From: Limosilactobacillus gastricus DSM 16045
GTDB lineage: Bacteria; Bacillota; Bacilli; Lactobacillales; Lactobacillaceae
NCBI RefSeq assembly: GCF_001434365.1
Contig: NZ_AZFN01000014.1
Location: forward strand, 1 to 59,612
Length of the DNA stretch: 59,612 bases
Direction: 5' to 3'
Positions 57,552-59,612 of this stretch are shown one piece after another. Numbering within the stretch: the stretch's first letter is position 1; each line of letters begins with the position of its first letter. The notes beneath the pieces were generated by a model. It worked only from the letters and a program-made list of their open reading frames with translations, was not told the origin of the DNA and searched no databases. A program made the position numbers and the translations under genes.

Positions 57552-58309
57552 TTAAGAGTCAAGTGATTGAAATGATGACGATACCTTTTACCGTTAGTTT
57601 AGCTGCGTCTAATGAAGACGTCTTAAATGAAACCTTTGCCTTAATCATGAAACCGATTCGGCAACGCTTAGCACAAGTTGAACAAAATTACTCGGCCTTT
57701 CGAGCGGATTCATTAGTTTGTCGGTTTCAAAATGGTGAGGATCAACTCTTAATTGAAAATCCAGAGTTTCAGCATATTTATGCGGCCACCAAGGAAGCAC
57801 AGCTACAAACTGAAGGCTATTTTGATCCAATGTTTAATGGAAAATATGATCCAACTGGATATGTCAAAGGTTGGGCGATCGAAATGATTTTTAAAGCATA
57901 TCTGCGGCCTTTATTAGTCGATCCGCGCATTGACGGAGTCTGTTTGAATGGCGGCGGTGATTTACAAGTAGCAAGTCGCTCCGATCGAGATTTTACTTGG
58001 CATATCGGGATTGAGAATCCTCAAGATTTGCAGAACTTGGTTGGTGCCTATGCGATTACTAATGGGGCGGTTGCAAGTTCAGGTATCAGTAAGCGCGGTC
58101 ACCATATTAAGGTGTATGGTGAAGCGGATCTACTGCAAGCATCAATTATTGATCAGAATCTGATCGTAGCCGATGTATGGGCAACAGCTGGGATTGCATC
58201 GGGCTGGGATCGCTTCAAAGAACTGATTAAAGCTCATCAACTCTCGGGGATGGCCGTGACTAAAAGCAAAATTATCGAATTTGATCGTGGGGTGATGACG
58301 AATGCTTAA
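57548..58309 (+). CDS. apbE: FAD:protein FMN transferase
   Basis: A 253-residue ApbE-family flavin transferase, Mg-dependent, which attaches FMN to Thr of FMN_bind domains. Motifs: NYSAFRADSLV near residue 36, FDPMFNGKYDPTGYVKGWAIE near 95, LNGGGDLQV near 135, ITNGAVASSGISKRG near 170 and DVWATAGIAS near 208. It is shorter than typical ApbE and has no signal peptide or lipobox, suggesting a cytoplasmic enzyme or an unusual export route. Overlapping genes on both sides tie it to its substrate and partner. Confidence 0.9.
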   Translation: MIKSQVIEMMTIPFTVSLAASNEDVLNETFALIMKPIRQRLAQVEQNYSAFRADSLVCRFQNGEDQLLIENPEFQHIYAATKEAQLQTEGYFDPMFNGKYDPTGYVKGWAIEMIFKAYLRPLLVDPRIDGVCLNGGGDLQVASRSDRDFTWHIGIENPQDLQNLVGAYAITNGAVASSGISKRGHHIKVYGEADLLQASIIDQNLIVADVWATAGIASGWDRFKELIKAHQLSGMAVTKSKIIEFDRGVMTNA

Positions 58310-59579
58310 ACGACATGGTTATTGGGTCGGCTTAATCTGGATGCTTGTAATCTTTGTTTTGCCACTCCCGTTTTTACAGACCTTACAAGGGGGGATCGGT
58401 GGAATCGTCGGTGCAGAATGGTTACCAATTGCCGCTGGGACGATTGCCTATGTTTGGATGTTAACCTCAATTTATATTTCTACTCGACCCCAGTGGTTAG
58501 ATCGCACCATTGGGTTACCCGCAGCTTACCAGCTACACGGAATTATTTCATTAGCAGCGATCTTACTAGCGTTTTTGCACTTAGAAGGCGCTCATTCACA
58601 AGGCTGGGTCAAATTAACGGGTTTTTGGGCCTTTTACCTTTTCTTGGGAGTGACGGCTTACTCGCTGATTTTTATGGCCGGCTGGTTAACTAGTCGTTTG
58701 AACTGGTTAGCTAATCTAAAACGGTGGTTAGAAAAAGTCTTTCGCCATGAAATTTCGATCTGGCTCCATCGCTTAAACCTAGTAGCAACTATTCTCGTTT
58801 TTATTCATGTTTGGTTAATTGATCATATTCGGGCCATTACTTCCTTTATGATCTTGTTTACTGGGGCGACTGCGTTAGTCTTCCTTGCTTATGGTTATTA
58901 TTGTTATCAAGCTCACCAAGGTCATACTCAGGCCCAACTAATGGAGATTAAAGCCTTAAACGACCAGGTCTTACAATTAGTGATTAAATTGCGGCGTCCA
59001 TTAAGCTTGCATAGTGGTGATTATATTTTTATTGCCTTTCCTGAAATTGCCGGTTTAGAGGAACTACATCCGTTTTCTTTAGCTAAGATTGACTCTGATC
59101 GACGTGTTGTGACCTTAGTGATTCGTCAAGATGGTGATTTTACAAGTCAGCTGGCCCAACTTTCAAATGGTCAGTCCTTAATTGTGACTGGTGGTTATGG
59201 CCTGTATCATTCAATCATCCAAGATCAAAAGCCGCAAGCGATGATTTTGCTGGCCGGAGGCATTGGAGTTGTGCCGCTATTGTCAATTGCTGAACAGTAT
59301 GCCGACTTACCAATTAACTTTTATTACAATGCCCATTCGGCTAATAATTTATTATATGAAGACTTATTTGCTAAATGGGAGCAACGGGATAATTTTAAGG
59401 CTGTTCGGCAGGTGGGGCGGTTGGCGACTCAGGAAGTCATTAATCAGCTGCCTGATAATCGGCAGGGACTATTAATTTTAATTGCCGGTCCTTCATCCAT
59501 GGCTCACCATTGGATAAGGGTGCTGAAAGCGGCTGGAATTCCCCGTCACCAGATTTTTTACGAAGCCTTTAATTGGTAA
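58302..59579 (+). CDS. Ferric-reductase-like membrane flavoenzyme (NOX/FRE type)
   Basis: A 425-residue protein. Residues about 1-200 carry five to six membrane helices with histidines suitable for haem (LHGIISLAAILLAFLHLEGAH near 75-95, LHRLNLVATILVFIHVW near 150-167). Residues about 205-300 are a FAD-binding barrel (HPFSLAKI near 260). Residues about 310-425 are a ferredoxin-reductase NAD domain (LLAGGIGVVPLLSIAEQY near 322, LILIAGPSSMAH near 394). It probably passes NAD(P)H electrons across the membrane to the flavinylated protein. Overlaps apbE by 8 bases. Confidence 0.83.
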   Translation: MLKRHGYWVGLIWMLVIFVLPLPFLQTLQGGIGGIVGAEWLPIAAGTIAYVWMLTSIYISTRPQWLDRTIGLPAAYQLHGIISLAAILLAFLHLEGAHSQGWVKLTGFWAFYLFLGVTAYSLIFMAGWLTSRLNWLANLKRWLEKVFRHEISIWLHRLNLVATILVFIHVWLIDHIRAITSFMILFTGATALVFLAYGYYCYQAHQGHTQAQLMEIKALNDQVLQLVIKLRRPLSLHSGDYIFIAFPEIAGLEELHPFSLAKIDSDRRVVTLVIRQDGDFTSQLAQLSNGQSLIVTGGYGLYHSIIQDQKPQAMILLAGGIGVVPLLSIAEQYADLPINFYYNAHSANNLLYEDLFAKWEQRDNFKAVRQVGRLATQEVINQLPDNRQGLLILIAGPSSMAHHWIRVLKAAGIPRHQIFYEAFNW

Positions 59580-59588
59580 AACAAAAGT

Positions 59589-59612
59589 GAGAGTAGGAAG
59601 AAAGTCTTCACT
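59589..59612 (+). repeat. Start of a hairpin resembling the repeat's terminal module (cut by window edge)
   Basis: GAGAGTAGGAAGAAAGTC resembles the 5' arm GAGTGTAGGAAGAAATGTC that ends copy A. The 3' arm lies outside the window, so this is only suggestive. Confidence 0.4.

Overview
The window is chromosomal DNA from a low-to-mid G+C Gram-positive bacterium, almost certainly a member of the Lactobacillaceae. The evidence is a malolactic enzyme, a PTS/phosphotrehalase pathway, CcpA-type cre boxes, T-box/TPP/guanine riboswitches, AGGAGG ribosome binding sites and no respiratory chain genes. I do not assign a genus. No rRNA, tRNA, CRISPR array, transposase or prophage genes were seen.

Layout. 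1-2.2 kb: an A+T-rich pair (MazG-like pyrophosphohydrolase and a GIY-YIG/DUF2075 ATPase). 2.2-5.1 kb: two short-chain dehydrogenases, a YwlG-like protein and a sugar acetyltransferase, followed by an antitoxin-like small RNA. 5.3-9.6 kb: deoxyribonucleoside catabolism (divergent SorC-type regulator; deoC-deoB-pdp). 9.7-10.8 kb: a Zur-type zinc-starvation operon of zinc-free ribosomal protein paralogues (L32, L33, S14) with two unknown small genes. 10.9-12.8 kb: T-box, MetQ-like protein, nitroreductase. 13-19 kb: a membrane protein/TetR pair and the trehalose locus. 19-22.9 kb: aldo-keto reductase, MerR, malolactic enzyme, GNAT. 23-26.1 kb: a Trp-codon leader peptide ahead of a TIGR04076 protein, an aldo-keto reductase and an NhaC-family transporter broken by an in-frame stop. 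26.2-28.6 kb: thiM-thiD-thiE behind a TPP riboswitch. 28.6-31.3 kb: gshA and an M20 peptidase. 31.4-36.6 kb: an aromatic amino acid operon behind a Tyr/Phe-codon leader. 36.7-41.6 kb: a TPI paralogue, TetR remnant, thioesterase, AbrB-like protein, VanZ, HesB-like protein and an aminotransferase. 41.6-43.9 kb: guanine riboswitch, xpt (in-frame stop) and pbuX. 44-49 kb: VOC protein, crcB pair, TVP38/DUF2075 pair, DXS. 49.1-50.7 kb: a Ser/Thr-codon leader with a textbook attenuator and an APC permease. 50.9-54.5 kb: TetR, second AbrB-like protein, a nuclease and a MerR/aldo-keto reductase pair. 54.7-57 kb: a large protein joining a degenerate phospholipase-D-like module to an AAA-type ATPase. 57.1-59.6 kb: an FMN-binding protein, ApbE and a ferric-reductase-like flavoenzyme.

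Most notable signals: (1) a three-copy, about 180-base intergenic element (12.85, 43.86 and 50.66 kb) that folds into conserved helices with compensatory changes and always sits downstream of a co-oriented gene and between convergent genes; (2) three different leader-peptide attenuators (Trp, Tyr/Phe, Ser/Thr) in one 60 kb stretch, which predict substrates for the transporters they precede; (3) the zinc-starvation operon with two uncharacterised genes; (4) three gene lesions (nhaC-like, xpt, tetR).

All calls come from reading the sequence and from family knowledge. No database search or folding program was run.
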